Origin: JALOAF01 sp035446765
Lineage (GTDB): Bacteria; Patescibacteriota; Gracilibacteria; Absconditabacterales; Absconditicoccaceae
Direction of reading: 5' to 3'
Length of the DNA: 59,700 nt
Assembly: GCA_035446765.1 (NCBI GenBank)
Contig: DAOTFU010000001.1
Coordinates: 1 to 59,700 of the forward strand
Shown here: in pieces, positions 30,326 through 41,432 of the stretch
Position numbering within the stretch: the stretch's first letter is position 1
How the letters are laid out: every line of letters starts with the position of its first letter
Made by a program: the position numbers and the translations under genes
The notes under the pieces: generated by a model
Seen by the model: only the letters and a program-made list of their open reading frames with translations
Databases searched by the model: none
What the model was told of the DNA's origin: nothing

Positions 30326-31786
30326 ATGAAATTCCAAATTTACAACACGATGACACACAAAAAAGAAGAATTTATCCCTCGTATTGACGAAGGAAAGGCT
30401 GATTTTGTATGAATATATTCGTGTTGACCTACAGTATATCGAAATCCACACATAGGAAATATGAGAGCTTTTTCCTTTGCTGATTTACTTAGAAATACAA
30501 TCAAAAATATTTTGTGATATCCTACAAAACATGTTATGAACCTTACAGATGTATGACATCTTACAGATGATTGAGACGACGGTGAAGATAAGATGGAAAA
30601 GTGAGCAAAAAGAGACAATATGACAGTTCGAGAACTAGCAGACAAATATATTACAGAATTTTATAAGTATTTAGATTCTTTAAATATTGAAAAATTTGAT
30701 GTTTTTTGTAGAGCTACAGACCATATACAAGAACAAATAAACATGGTAAAGACACTAGAAGAAAAGTGATATACTTACAAAATTCTAAGTGATGGTATTT
30801 ACATGGATACTTCAAAAGTAGAGGATTATGGAAAGTTAGCATGACTAGAAAACCAATCCTTGAGAGCTTGAGCTAGAATTCAAAATGAAAACAAAAAAAA
30901 TCCAACAGATTTTTCATTGCGAAAATTTTCCAAACCATGAGAAAAAAGGCAAATGGAACGAGATAGCCCACGATGAGTGTGATTTCCAGGTTGGCATCTA
31001 GAATGTAGTGCTATGTCATCTAAATATCTTTGAGAACAGTTTGACATACATACTTGATGAGTAGATCATATATGAGTACATCATACTAATGAGATTGCTC
31101 AAAGTGAATGTACTTTTGACAAAAAACCTCGAGTAAAATACCGAATGCACAATCAATTTTTAAATTTGTGATGAAAAAAAGTAGCTAAAGCTGATTGATG
31201 ACTTGTAACTGTTTCTGATATTGAAGCACAGTGATATAGTGCTTTAGATCTCAAAATGCTTTACTATACAGCACATTACAGATCTTTCTTGGATTTCAAT
31301 CAAGATGTATTAGAACAAGCCAAGAAACAAAGACAAAATATTATCAAAAAAATACATAATTTTGATTGAGAGATTTTGGACTATCAAGGATCATACCAAG
31401 ATATTGAATCACAAATAACCACAGATGAAGCAAAAGAATTTTTCAATAATTCTATTTCTGCAATATTAGATGATTTAAATACACCAAGATTGTTAGCTGA
31501 AATAAATAAAGCATTACACAATCCAAATTCAGAAATAATTTCGATAATTAAACGATTAGATAATAGTTTATTAAGATTAGATTTGTTTGATTTTTTAATA
31601 TTGTCATCTTGAGCTAAGTCGAAAGATATAGAAATTCCACAAGAAATCCAGAAGTTAGGAGAGGATCGCCTATCTGCAAAACAAAATAAAGATCGAGCTA
31701 CAGCAGACAAAATCAGAGATGATTTAAAATCAAAATGACGAAATATATTGGACACCAAAGATGGATTTGAATTAGAAAAGATATAA
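30326..31786 (+). CDS. cysS: cysteinyl-tRNA synthetase
   Basis: 486 aa, normal length. Charges tRNA-Cys. Motifs: YSCGPTVY with the first zinc Cys, NPHIGNMR as the HIGH motif, GWHLECSAM and GGVDHIGVHHTNEIAQSEC completing the zinc site. The second catalytic loop, usually KMSKS, reads KVAKADG: both Lys are kept but both Ser are Ala. Many glycines are TGA. Start chosen at the ATG encoding MKFQIYNT, the usual beginning. Confidence 0.94.
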
Positions 31787-31793
31787 TATTATC

Positions 31794-31868
31794 CACCCAG
31801 GGTCAATTTTGTGTTAAATATAGACCCCGGGTGATTCTAAAAAAATCCTGAGATTAGACTCAGGATTT
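31794..31868. terminator. two hairpins between cysS and the M23-like gene
   Basis: CACCCAGGG/CCCCGGGTG (31794-31833) and AAATCCTGAG/CTCAGGATTT (31843-31868). The second has A and T runs on both sides and is a good bidirectional terminator. Confidence 0.75.
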
Positions 31869-31889
31869 TCATTATATTTTATTATTTTT

Positions 31890-33806
31890 TTATTCTTCTA
31901 TTTCTTCTTCCAGTTCCAACAATCTTGGATTTGGACCAGTTCTAAATGGAAAGTCTTCTGGCACATAATATCCTTTGATTTGACTTAAACATTTACTTAC
32001 ATTGGTTTGCCAGTTGATAGGACTAGATGCATAAATTTTTCCATCTTTGTTTCCATATCTACTTAGCTGTCTGATTGTATGATATTCTCACAGATGTTGA
32101 TTGTTTAAAGTATCTGCTATCGCTCTAGCCCCAGCCAATGCAGAGCTAAATGATATTCTATTTCCACTGTCATCATTTCCTACGTTTCAGATATTGTTTG
32201 ATGTAGATAGATAGTTACCCAGAGTACTTTCTGCAAAAGCAATACAAATCACTACGTCTCTATCTATATTTGTATCTTTTACTGCATCTTCCCAAAATGC
32301 TAACTCTCTATATATTCCTACACCGTAAGTGTTCAAAAATTGATCAGATCTTTGTAGTACAGAAGATCCAGTCATTAAATCTAGTTCTGATATGTCTACT
32401 TTTCTAGCATATTTATCATTTAAATACTTTATATTGTATTGTTTTGGTATCAAATCTTTATTTTGAACTACACTAAGATCAAGTAGATTTAGAGGATCTA
32501 TAGCTATACCATCTTTAAATACAAAGAATGTTAGATTTGGACCATTTGATATAAATCCAGCACCTCTAGTACCAGGCTCTCATCCTGAGTATCATATTAA
32601 CTGTCATCTTTTTACTATATCTCATTTTTCTATAACAGTTTTGTTTACAAACATGTAAGCAGAGATATATCATTTTGGATGAGCAATAAGTATCCAGTTT
32701 ATTCATATTCCAGGATTGTCTGTCACATGATATACTATACCATCTTCTGCCGCATACAGAGGAGTAGCTTGTTCAGCTTTTATCTGTATTCATCGATTTG
32801 GTATATTGTATTCTTTTTCAAATTCTTCATCTCCAAAGTACATTTCTATCTCTTCTATTGGATATATTGGCCAAGCCATTGGTTGAATATTTTCTTCATC
32901 TTCAATTTTGTCTTCATATATTTTGTTCAATTCTTTTATCTTCTTTTCCATGTCAAATGGCACATTATATTTTTCTTCAGATACATTATCTACTATAGTA
33001 GATATTGCATTATGTACATCATTTCTACTATTAAAAATCATACTAAAGTTTTGTTCTGCCAATTGATCATCTTTATACAATTTCATAAATTGTATCAAAT
33101 AGTTTTTCTTTTGATGTAAAGTCTCCAATATTGCTTGATAATCATTTACATCATTACTAGCTTTTATTTTTAATTCATTTAAAGTCTTAATTAACTTAAT
33201 CTGTTTATCTTCGTCTGTATCTAGATTTTCCATCAAATCATTAAATTGTATCAATATTTTTTTGATCATATACTCATTGGACAGCGCCAATGGTATATTG
33301 TCCGAGTTTGCAAAAAGTTTAAAATCATCAACTTTTTCATCTATAAATATTTTATTATCCATTTTGTACAAAAATTTTGCAAATTGTTCTATATATTCTT
33401 TTGTATTATCCAATCCAGCTCTAGTATCTTTTAGTTGTTTGGTAGTCAAAAATATTTGCTTTTTGTACACAGCAATTTTTTGTAACATAGTACCTACATA
33501 GTCTGTAGTATAGTTGATATCTTGTATTACAGCTACAATTTCTTCTCTAATTTCTCTATATTTTTCAGATAATTCACCATCCATATCAATTTCTTTATTA
33601 TCTAGCTCATACAACTGGTCTGTAATATCTTCTATACTAGATTCTAAGTCTCTTATTGTCTGACTAGCACTTTTTACATCAAAAGTATTTAAGTTTTCTT
33701 TTGATTGATAAATACTAGCACCATAAGTGGTACAAAATAGAAATAATATTCAAAAGGCTATAGCCAATAAAAACTTTGATACTTGTCTGTATAGGATTGA
33801 ATTCAT
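31890..33806 (-). CDS. exported coiled-coil, degenerate M23 (LytM) and lysozyme-like fusion
   Basis: 638 aa. Signal/anchor helix at ~10-28; long coiled coil ~45-330; LytM-like fold ~335-440 (ATPLYAAEDGIVYHV, VIEKGDIVKRGQLIGYSG); C-terminal domain ~490-620 with AFAESTLGNY, an SLT/lysozyme-like catalytic Glu. The LytM part lacks the zinc ligands: HxGxD is RGIQI and HxH is NLTFF. It therefore looks like an inactive LytM domain, as in EnvC-type activators, joined to a possible glycan hydrolase. Likely a cell-wall division or remodelling factor. Confidence 0.8.
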
Positions 33807-33923
33807 TTTTCTTTTTTTACAGTTCTAAATTACAATCTAATTTTATCTCTAAATCCTTAAATATCAAAATATATGAGCTATTTAGCCCATATAGAGTTGA
33901 CAAAAACCATAAAATATGATTTT

Positions 33924-34367
33924 TTAACAAAAATTATCTTTAATTTCTTTTATAATTATCTCATATTCTGTTTCATCATACCATTTGCGCTCGATTGAAT
34001 TTAATTGTCATTCTGCTCAAATAGGGCAGTCTGGTATAAGATGGAAATGTAGATGATTTACACTTTTTCCAGTTTTTCATCAAACCAATCCGTCTCTAAG
34101 TAGTAAATTTATATCAGGATGTATTTTATGAAGTTTTGTAGTCCATTTTTCAAGTAATTTAAACATTTCTATTTTTTCATTTTCTTTTAGATCTTTCAAT
34201 AGATATACTTTTCTTTTTGGTATCACAAGAAGATGATTTTTTACATAAGGCGCACGAGAAGGCACTACAAAAAATCATTCAGTTTCATCTATAATTTCAT
34301 TTTTCAAAATATGTAAAAAAGGATCAAAATTTTTTCCTAAAGTTTGCAACGCCTCATTGTATTTCAT
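33924..34367 (-). CDS. HIT-family hydrolase
   Basis: 147 aa. Histidine triad seen as NHLHFHLIPD (His-x-His-x-His, ~115-124). The HIT fold binds nucleotides and hydrolyses the alpha-phosphate of substrates such as AMP derivatives. Two adjacent TGA codons encode the GG before the triad (VGGKTGKSVNHLHFHLIP). It lies between the M23-like gene and a palindromic repeat. Confidence 0.92.
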
Positions 34368-34393
34368 ACAAAATTTTTATAAAATAAATAGTT

Positions 34394-34516
34394 CTGTCAT
34401 TCCGAGTTGCTTGTGCCGCAAAAATGCGGTGTTCTAACTTGCGAGGAATCTGACCATTAGATATCTCGTAACAATTACAGCGTCTCCCGTCTAAATAGCA
34501 GGACTCGAGATGACAT
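34394..34516. repeat. interspersed palindromic repeat (GTCATTCCGAG type)
   Basis: GTCATTCCGAG (34396-34406) and CTCGAGATGAC (34504-34514) are near-perfect inverted ends. It also holds the small CCGCAAAAATGCGG palindrome. Related ends occur at 46112 and 47452. Confidence 0.6.
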
Positions 34517-34519
34517 TCG

Positions 34520-37015
34520 TTAAATAAAGTCTTCAATATGGATAATTCTATCCCATATATCCATTTCTTGGATTTGTTGGCTATGAGTTACAGTATAGAG
34601 TTTTAAATCTCTCTGTTTTACAAAGTCGCTCAACATTTCGGCGACCTTACCTACTGTATCATTGTCCAAATTATTTATCGTCTCATCCAAAAACAATATT
34701 GGTGATTTCATATAACTAGATATAGCCAACATCCACACCAATTTCAAGATGACTTTTTGTCCCCCACTCAATGATTTTATATCTCTTTCTCATTTTTCAT
34801 CATAAACTTTTACGTCCATTTCCAAGTGTTCGTTTTTTTGCAGCAATTTGATATCAATATTGTATTCAACGACTTGCGCCAAAAATGAATTGATTATATC
34901 AGTTAAGACCGGCAAATATCATTCTAAAACAAACAACAATAATTCTTTTGAAAAAATTTGATACAGGTCTTTAACTACTTTTTCATCTTCTTTCAGCTTT
35001 TTTATTGATAATTGACTGTCTTTAAATTCATCAATAATATTTTTTATATCGTGCAAATTTTCTTGCATGTTTTTATTTATATTTTCTAATTTATTTATCT
35101 TTTCTATTTCAAAAGTCTCTAAAATCTTCTTTTGTTTTAGTTTTTCTTTTCCAATTTCTTCCAATTCTTTCTCTATTTTTTGATTTTCTTTTTCAATATT
35201 TAATATTTGTTCTCAAGTTTTTATTTTTTCATTTTTATAATTTTCTAATTCTTTTGCTCCATTTTCTAAAGATATAATTTCTTTATCTAGAGTTTGTAGA
35301 GTAGTTTGAATTTCTCTTCGCTCTTTATATTTATTTTGTATATTTTTAAAGTCAATCTCAGTCAAAAATTTTCTTAATTCTAAAATTAATTTTTCAATTT
35401 TTCAATATTCCAAATTCAATTTTTTTAATTCTTCATGTTCCAATTTTCACTTTTCATCTCATAGCCTCAACTCCTTAATTTTTCACTCTTCACTTTTCAC
35501 CTTTAACTCTAGTATTGCTTTTTCTTCTTTAAAACTTTTTATTTGCCTTTCCAATTCTTCAAAAGTTTTTTTATTTATATCTTTGATAAAAGGACAATTT
35601 GCATTTATTTTTACACAATTAAACTCTGCCTCATCATTTACAGTTTTATTTAAATCATTTATTTTATTTAAAATATTTTTGTGTTGTTCTTCTAGATTTT
35701 TTTTATTTTCATTCAAATTCTTTAACTCTATCTCTTTATTCTTTTTTTCATTTTCAATTTTAACTTCTTCCTTCTCAATTCTTAATTTTATATTAGTTTT
35801 TTGATCAGCAAAATTTTGTCATTTAGCAATAGCAGTATTTACCAAATTATTTAGATCTTCTAAGGATTTTATCTCATTATCCAAATATTCTACTAGATCA
35901 TTTGGAATATTTATATTCAAATTTATTCATTTAAAAATCTCATCAGATTTTCAAATTAAATCTAATTTTTCTTTCTTCTTATTTTCTATTTTTTTTGGAT
36001 CAATTTTATTTATTTTTTCATCAATATTTTTAATTTTACTTTCTAATTCTTCTTTTAATTTTCAACCATCACTTTTAATTTTCAACTTTTCACTTTTAAT
36101 TTTTTCATGGTGTTCTAACTTCAAAGATACTTCTTTATACTCTCACTTTTTGTCTGATATATATTTTTCAATTTCTATATGAAAACTCTTATCAAATCAC
36201 TCCAAACTAAACTCATTTATATTTACTTTATTAGCTACCGTCTCCAACTCCTGAATAAATTCCTTATATGCGCCCCCTTTGTTAAGGGGGGTAGGGGGGA
36301 TTTGTCCTTCTCAAAAATTTTCCTGAATATTTTTATAATTATTCACATAAGCAGTTACGAAACTCTTAATCTTAAAATCCCAATTACTAGTATCAGATTT
36401 AACCTTCAAAGTAGTTTGTATATCTCTTCTTTTGTTGGCAATCTGATCTTTTATTTCATCTATTCACACCAAATTGAAAATATTTTTCATTACAATTAGT
36501 CTTTTTGCGGGTTCTAGTTCAAATATATTTTCACTATCTTGCAAAAGAAAAACAGTACTCAAAAAAACTTCTCTAGGTGGTAGAAGTTCGCTTAGATTTC
36601 ATTCTAAATCTCTTTCATTTTTAAAAGTTATTTCCTCCAAATTAGCTCAACCTTCTTTCAACAACTCCTCAATATCTTTTCAATCTTTATTCTCAATTCA
36701 CAATTCTCAATTAACAATTAATAAACGTGATTTACATATATCCTTTGTTTTACCTTGAGTTAAATTTCTAACAACCAAATATTTTTGTCACTCAACTTCA
36801 AACAATAGTTTTATAAAACCACTTTTACTATCTACATTCAAAACATTTCTACCAGTATGCTTATATAAAGCATAGGTAGGTCAGTCGAAAAATAAGAAGC
36901 TTTTTCCACTACCAATAGGAGCTCTAATCAAGAATTTTCCTTTATCGAAAAAAATATTCAAGATTTTGTCTTTGAATGGTCAGATATTGTAATATGAGAT
37001 CGCTATTAAATCCAC
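34520..37015 (-). CDS. SbcC/Rad50-like ATPase
   Basis: 831 aa from a GTG start (MDLIAISYYNIGPFKDK...). Walker A APIGSGKSF (~31-39), a long coiled coil with a central CPF (zinc-hook-like NANCPF, ~475), and at the end the ABC signature MSGGQK, Walker B ILFLDE and a His-switch VTHSQ. Such proteins hold and process DNA ends, usually with an SbcD nuclease, which is not in the window. The hook has one Cys in C-P-F rather than the full CxxC. The coding sequence contains an in-frame GC-rich repeat (36270-36303). Confidence 0.82.
36270..36303. repeat. palindromic repeat inside the SbcC-like gene
   Basis: CCCCCTTTGTTAAGGGGG followed by TAGGGGGGATTTG. On the minus strand it encodes IPPTPLNKGG in frame, a peptide out of place in the surrounding coiled coil. 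Confidence 0.7.
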
Positions 37016-37203
37016 TTAAAATTATATTAAAAATAAATCTTACTTAAGATACGAGAAAATATATTTTTTTCAAGATAATCAAGAAAAATTATTCATATGT
37101 TGATTCAAAATCTTCCAATCATATTTCTGCTAATTTTAGAGGTTTTTCAATTTCATAAACTTTTGTAAGATTCTATGATTTTTTCACTAATTTCAGCTTT
37201 TTT
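37016..37203. other. 188-bp spacer with possible gene remnant
   Basis: No complete gene. On the minus strand one frame reads KVYEIEKPLKLAEIGLEDF then STYE and a stop (ends ~37091) without a usable start, perhaps the tail of a broken antitoxin-like or toxin-like gene. Confidence 0.3.
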
Positions 37204-37443
37204 CTATCATTTTTTGTAAATATTTCACCTAAAATCAATATTTATAATTTTTCATTTATCTCATTCTTTTTTGAAAATTATACGTATGTTACCTTTCCTT
37301 ACCCTATAAATATTCTCTTCTCATTTTAGTTTTTTTGTATCCAAGTTTACAAATTCTCAATTAGATATTTTTTGCATAATACCCAAAATTATTGCCAATT
37401 CTTTCTGAGAAAGTTTGGATAAAAATTTTTCTATATTATCCAT
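37204..37443 (-). CDS. RelE/ParE-type toxin
   Basis: 79 aa. Pattern LDTKKLKGEENIYRVRKGNIRIIF (split here as LDTKKLKG and YRVRKGNIRIIF) is the RelE core with the basic residues that bind mRNA on the ribosome. Its ATG overlaps the last bases of the antitoxin gene. It probably cleaves mRNA when the antitoxin is lost. With TGA as stop the protein would be cut after ~30 residues. Confidence 0.82.
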
Positions 37444-37678
37444 TTTGCAATTTATTAATTTTTGAAATAATTTCTTCAGGATCTATTCATTGAGAACTGT
37501 AGACACCAAATCCATCTTTGTTTTCATAATAAACCGAATCATTGGAATCTACTATAGGTTTGATTAATAATCCATCTTCGTGCTCTTCAGCTATAAAGTT
37601 TTTGGTCTTAAATTTTGATCTCCAAACTTTTGGAAGAGTGATTTGCCCTGTATTAAAAGATTTTAAAGTATAGATCAT
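37436..37678 (-). CDS. AbrB/MazE-type antitoxin
   Basis: 80 aa. N-terminal swapped-hairpin DNA-binding pattern (FNTGQITLPKVWRSKF, residues 8-23) and a C-terminal tail that would bind the toxin. Translationally coupled to the RelE-type toxin by an 8-base overlap. It likely represses its own promoter. Confidence 0.82.
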
Positions 37679-37744
37679 GATAATTTATTAATTTAGTTAA
37701 ATTAACTAAATTAGTTATACTTATAAATCACAAAAAAGCAAATC

Positions 37745-37822
37745 TTTTTTATAAAAAAAAGTATTCAAAATTTTATCTTTGAAATGTCAGATATTGTGAT
37801 ATGAGATAGCTATTAGATCCAC
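37745..37822 (-). pseudogene. duplicate of the 5' end of the SbcC-like gene
   Basis: From GTG at 37822 the sequence repeats the first ~26 codons of the SbcC-like gene (start 37015) with mostly synonymous-looking differences: V/M-D-L-I-A-I-S-Y-H-N-I-G then FKDKILN. It then loses similarity. The toxin-antitoxin pair sits between this fragment and the intact gene. Confidence 0.8.
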
Positions 37823-37833
37823 AAACAAATCAT

Positions 37834-38442
37834 TTACTTAAGTAAATTCTTTTTTATAAATTCTTTTATTTTTTCATACATTTTTTTATGTCCTTGAGAA
37901 TTGGGATGTAATCCATCTTCAAAATCTTCTTTGTCTAATAAATCTCGAATAGATAAAAAAAATGTATTGTTTTTTTCACATACTTCTTTTATGGTCTTAT
38001 TATATTCTGCTAAATCATCATTTTCATAATATTCTGTTGGTTCCCATGGTATAGGTGTGGTTTTACTCTCATCAATTTGTTTTAACCCCACAAACATTAT
38101 TTTATCAGTAACCTGATTTGTAATATCAATTATTTTTTGTAGATTCGACCTAAATTCATCTATAGGTACAACTTTGTTGTCCTTAGTATTCTTATATCTT
38201 GAATCATTGCTACCTATAGCAAATACATATATGTATTGATCTTCAGGTTCTACTTGATTTATTATTCAAATTTCTTTTTCTAAAGCATACAATATTCAGC
38301 TTGTATCGTTTGATGAAATTGAAAAATTATAAACATAGTTATCGTTGCTTAATCACCATATATGCAATCTATTTGCCCATCCACCCATTTTTTTGTCGAA
38401 CGCTCACCAACCTGTACTATCTCACCATATGCAAATTTTCAT
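37834..38442 (-). CDS. SGNH/GDSL-type hydrolase
   Basis: 202 aa. Block I IWGDSTGWG with the catalytic Ser (~9), block III AIGSND (Asn oxyanion), and block V DGLHPNSQGH with the Asp-His pair (~180). Esterase or acetylhydrolase acting on lipids or glycans. No signal peptide is seen. Start taken at the ATG giving MKICIWGDS, the normal beginning. Confidence 0.9.
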
Positions 38443-38468
38443 ATTGAATAAAGTATATATAAAGGTTT

Positions 38469-39746
38469 CTATTTTCCATATTTAGCCTCATTTCCTAATC
38501 TTTCTGTAATTCTTAAAAGTTGATTATATTTAGCGATTCTATCAGTTCTACTAGCAGAACCAGTTTTGATAAATCCAGTATTCAAAGCCACAGCTAAATC
38601 AGCTATGAAAGTATCTTCAGTTTCTCCAGATCTATGAGAAATTATAGCTTTCATTCCATTTTCATGAGCCATATTTATAGCAGAAATGGTTTCACTTACA
38701 GATCCAATTTGATTCAATTTAATCAATATACTGTTACACATTTTTTCTTCAATTCCCATTTTCAATCTTTCAATATTCGTAACCAATAGATCATCTCCAA
38801 CTGTCATTATTTTTGATCCAATTTTTTGTTCAACCAATTTCCATCCTTCAAAATCATCTTCATCTAATCCGTCTTCAATAGACATGATTGGATATTTTTC
38901 TATCATCTCAGCATAAAAGTCTACTAACTCAACAGAAGTTAAAACTTTACCCTCTCACGCCATATTATATTTTCCATCTTCAAAGAATTCACTAGCTGCA
39001 ACATCTAGAGCTAACTTAATTTTACCAGTGTATCCAGCTTTTTCTATAGCTTCCATAATCACTTGGATAGCTTCTTCATTTGATCCTAAGTTTGGAGCAA
39101 ATCCACCTTCATCACCTACAGAAGTAGCCAATCCTTTAGCTTTCAAGATAGCTTTCAAATTGTGAAATATTTCTGTACCTCGCCTCAATCATTCACTAAA
39201 ATTTGGAGCTCATATAGGCACAATCATAAATTCTTGGATATCTACATTGTTGTCTGCATGACTTCCTCAGTTTAAAATATTCATCATAGGGTAGGGTAGT
39301 GTGTTTCCATTTCATTTTCCTAGATATTCATATATCCATTTCCCATCAGTCTTACTACAAGCATCTACAAAAGCCATACTTACTCAAAGTATTGCATTAG
39401 CACCAAATTTTGATTTATTTTTGGTCCCATCCAATTCTATCATAAATTTATCCAATTCATTGAAATCAGCAAAATCTTTGTTTACAATATTTTCTTTTAT
39501 TTCAGTATTTACATTTTCTACAGCTTTCAATACTCACTTACCCATATATCTACTTTTGTCTCCATCTCTTAATTCCAAAGCTTCGTGTATTCCAGTACTA
39601 GCACCAGAAGGTACTATAGCTTTTCCCACTAGCCCCGCAGAACTGCGGTCGGTTATTCCATTTTCCAATGTTACTTCCACTTCTACGGTTGGATTTCCTC
39701 TACTATCCAATACTTCTCTTGCGTGTACATTTTTGATTTGTGTCAT
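38469..39746 (-). CDS. eno: enolase, with a 9-residue in-frame insertion
   Basis: 425 aa. Converts 2-phosphoglycerate to phosphoenolpyruvate. Motifs: REVLDSRGNPTVEVEVTL, PSGASTG, GDEGGFAP, SIEDGLDEDD, IKLNQIGSVSET, and ISHRSGETEDTFIADLAVAL. Between NG30 and VGKA the chain has an extra ITDRSSAGL (bases 39630-39656) that the family lacks. That DNA is the palindrome CCCCGCAGAACTGCGG plus flanks. Only about eight of its many glycines are TGA, fewer than in neighbours. With gpmI it forms a glycolytic pair in the same direction. Confidence 0.96.
39630..39656. repeat. palindromic element inserted in eno
   Basis: 27 bases (9 codons) centred on CCGCAGAACTGCGG. The same core is at 4006-4023, and looser versions are at 34416-34429 and 55005-55017. 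Confidence 0.65.
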
Positions 39747-39788
39747 TTCTAATTTTTATTTAATAATTTAAATGTTATATTTCAGTAC

Positions 39789-39817
39789 CACCCGGGTGAT
39801 TTAATCACCCGGGTGGA
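39789..39817. repeat. perfect hairpin between gpmI and eno
   Basis: CCACCCGGGTGATT-TAATCACCCGGGTGG, almost fully self-complementary and without a following T run. It may stop RNA decay or act as a weak terminator; a similar CACCC/GGGTG pair is at 31794-31833. Confidence 0.6.
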
Positions 39818-39821
39818 GCTA

Positions 39822-41345
39822 TTATTCTACTAAGCTTTCTCCAGTCATTTCCTCTGGTTTTTCTAATCCCATCAATTCTAATATAGTAGGAGCTATGTCA
39901 CTCATTCAACCATCTTTCAATTTTACATCACCTGCATTTATCAATGTCATTCTCACTGGATTAGTACCATGGGATGGATTTATCTCACCATTTGGATAAA
40001 GCATATTTTCGGCATTACCATGATCTGCCATAAGTAGTATAGAATAATTTTCTTTGATTCATTTTTCTACTATATCTCAAATACACTCATCCACCACTTC
40101 ACAAGCTTTTACTACTGCATCAAATTTTCCACTATGTCATACCAAATCAGGATTAGCATAGTTTACTACTATTAAATTAAATTTTCCTATTTCATCCAAT
40201 AGTTTTTTTGTTATTTTATATGCTGACATCTCTGGTTGTAAATCATATGATTTTACTTTTGGAGAACTTATCATTATTTTTGATTCTCACTTGTTACTCT
40301 GATCTTTTTGTGAATTAAAGAAAAAAGTAACATGAGCATATTTCTCTGTCTCAGCTATTCTAAGTTGCTTTAATCAATTATTAGAAACAACTTCTCATAA
40401 ATTATTTTCTACTTGAAGTTGAGGAAATGCTACTGGCAATTCCCAATCAGAATCATAACTACTAAAACACACATAATAAATATCTTTTACTCGTTTTTCT
40501 GGTTCTATCTCACAATCAGGCAGTCTAGCAACCATAGAAGTTATTTGTCTAGATCTATCTGCTCTAAAGTTATATCGTATCATAGCATCTTCCTTTTCCA
40601 ACAATCATATTGGTTTATCATTTTCATCCACAATACTTGTAGCTTGTATATAATAATCTGTTTTATCTCATCTTTTGTAAGCCAATTCTACTGCTTCTTT
40701 AGCTGATTTAGCTTTAAATCATTTTCATTGAGTCATTAGTCTGTATGCTTCGGTAGTTCTATCCCAGTTTCTATCTCTATCCATACTATAATATCTTCAT
40801 ATTACAGAAGCTATTTTTCCTATTCCTATTTTTTTTATTACCCTCTCTGTTTCTTCTATAAATTCTATAGCAGATTTTTCAGGCACATCTCTTCAGTCTG
40901 TAGTTACATGTATATATACACGATCGAATTTTTCTTGTTTGCAAAGCTCTAATATTGCATGTATATGTCTGTGGTCAGCATGTATTCATTGATCTGACAG
41001 TAGTCATCCAATATGAAGATATGTATTGTTTATCTTACAATGATGAATAGCTTTGGTTAGTTCTAAATTATTCAAAAACGAACCATCTTTTATTTGTCTG
41101 TTTATTAGCTCATAAGGTTGCCAAACGATTCTTCAAGCACCTATGGTTAAATGTCAGACCTCAGATCATCCTTGTACTCATTCAGGATTTCCTACTGCAT
41201 TGCCACTACATTTTAACATACAATTGGGATAGTCTTTGTTATATTTATCATCATTTGGTGTGTTTGCATGATAAATTGCATTTCATTCTTTTTTTTCACT
41301 ATAACCTCGTCAATCACGGATTATTAACATTACTTTTTTATTCAT
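39822..41345 (-). CDS. gpmI: 2,3-bisphosphoglycerate-independent phosphoglycerate mutase
   Basis: 507 aa, normal length. Interconverts 3- and 2-phosphoglycerate using two Mn ions. Motifs: IIRDGRGYS at the start, GGSEVGHLTIGAGRIV (active-site Ser), HIHAILELC, TDGRDVPEKS, YDLQPEMSA, NYANPDLVGHSG, and ADHGNAENM. TGA encodes many invariant glycines. It is upstream of eno in the same direction, matching consecutive steps of lower glycolysis. Confidence 0.95.
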
Positions 41346-41432
41346 GAGTTTATTTATTTTGATAAATATTTTTGTAGGTAACGGTTCTGTCTTTATCTGC
41401 AGACAGGTGTTGCTATTCCTCACAACAAAGAA

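Noticed and set aside
32679..33119. 146-codon plus-strand reading frame rich in Phe/Tyr
   Set aside because: Antisense to the coiled coil of the M23-like gene; composition mirrors AT-rich Lys/Glu codons.
37016..37203. A third gene of the toxin-antitoxin locus
   Set aside because: No frame with a start and reasonable length; only a tail-like fragment is seen.
39301..39771. 156-codon plus-strand reading frame
   Set aside because: It is antisense to enolase, which is certain; Phe/Ser/Leu-rich shadow.
41387..41406. CTGTCT/AGACAG hairpin as a riboswitch between gpmI and UMPH-1
   Set aside because: Too small, no conserved aptamer pattern; at most a weak hairpin.
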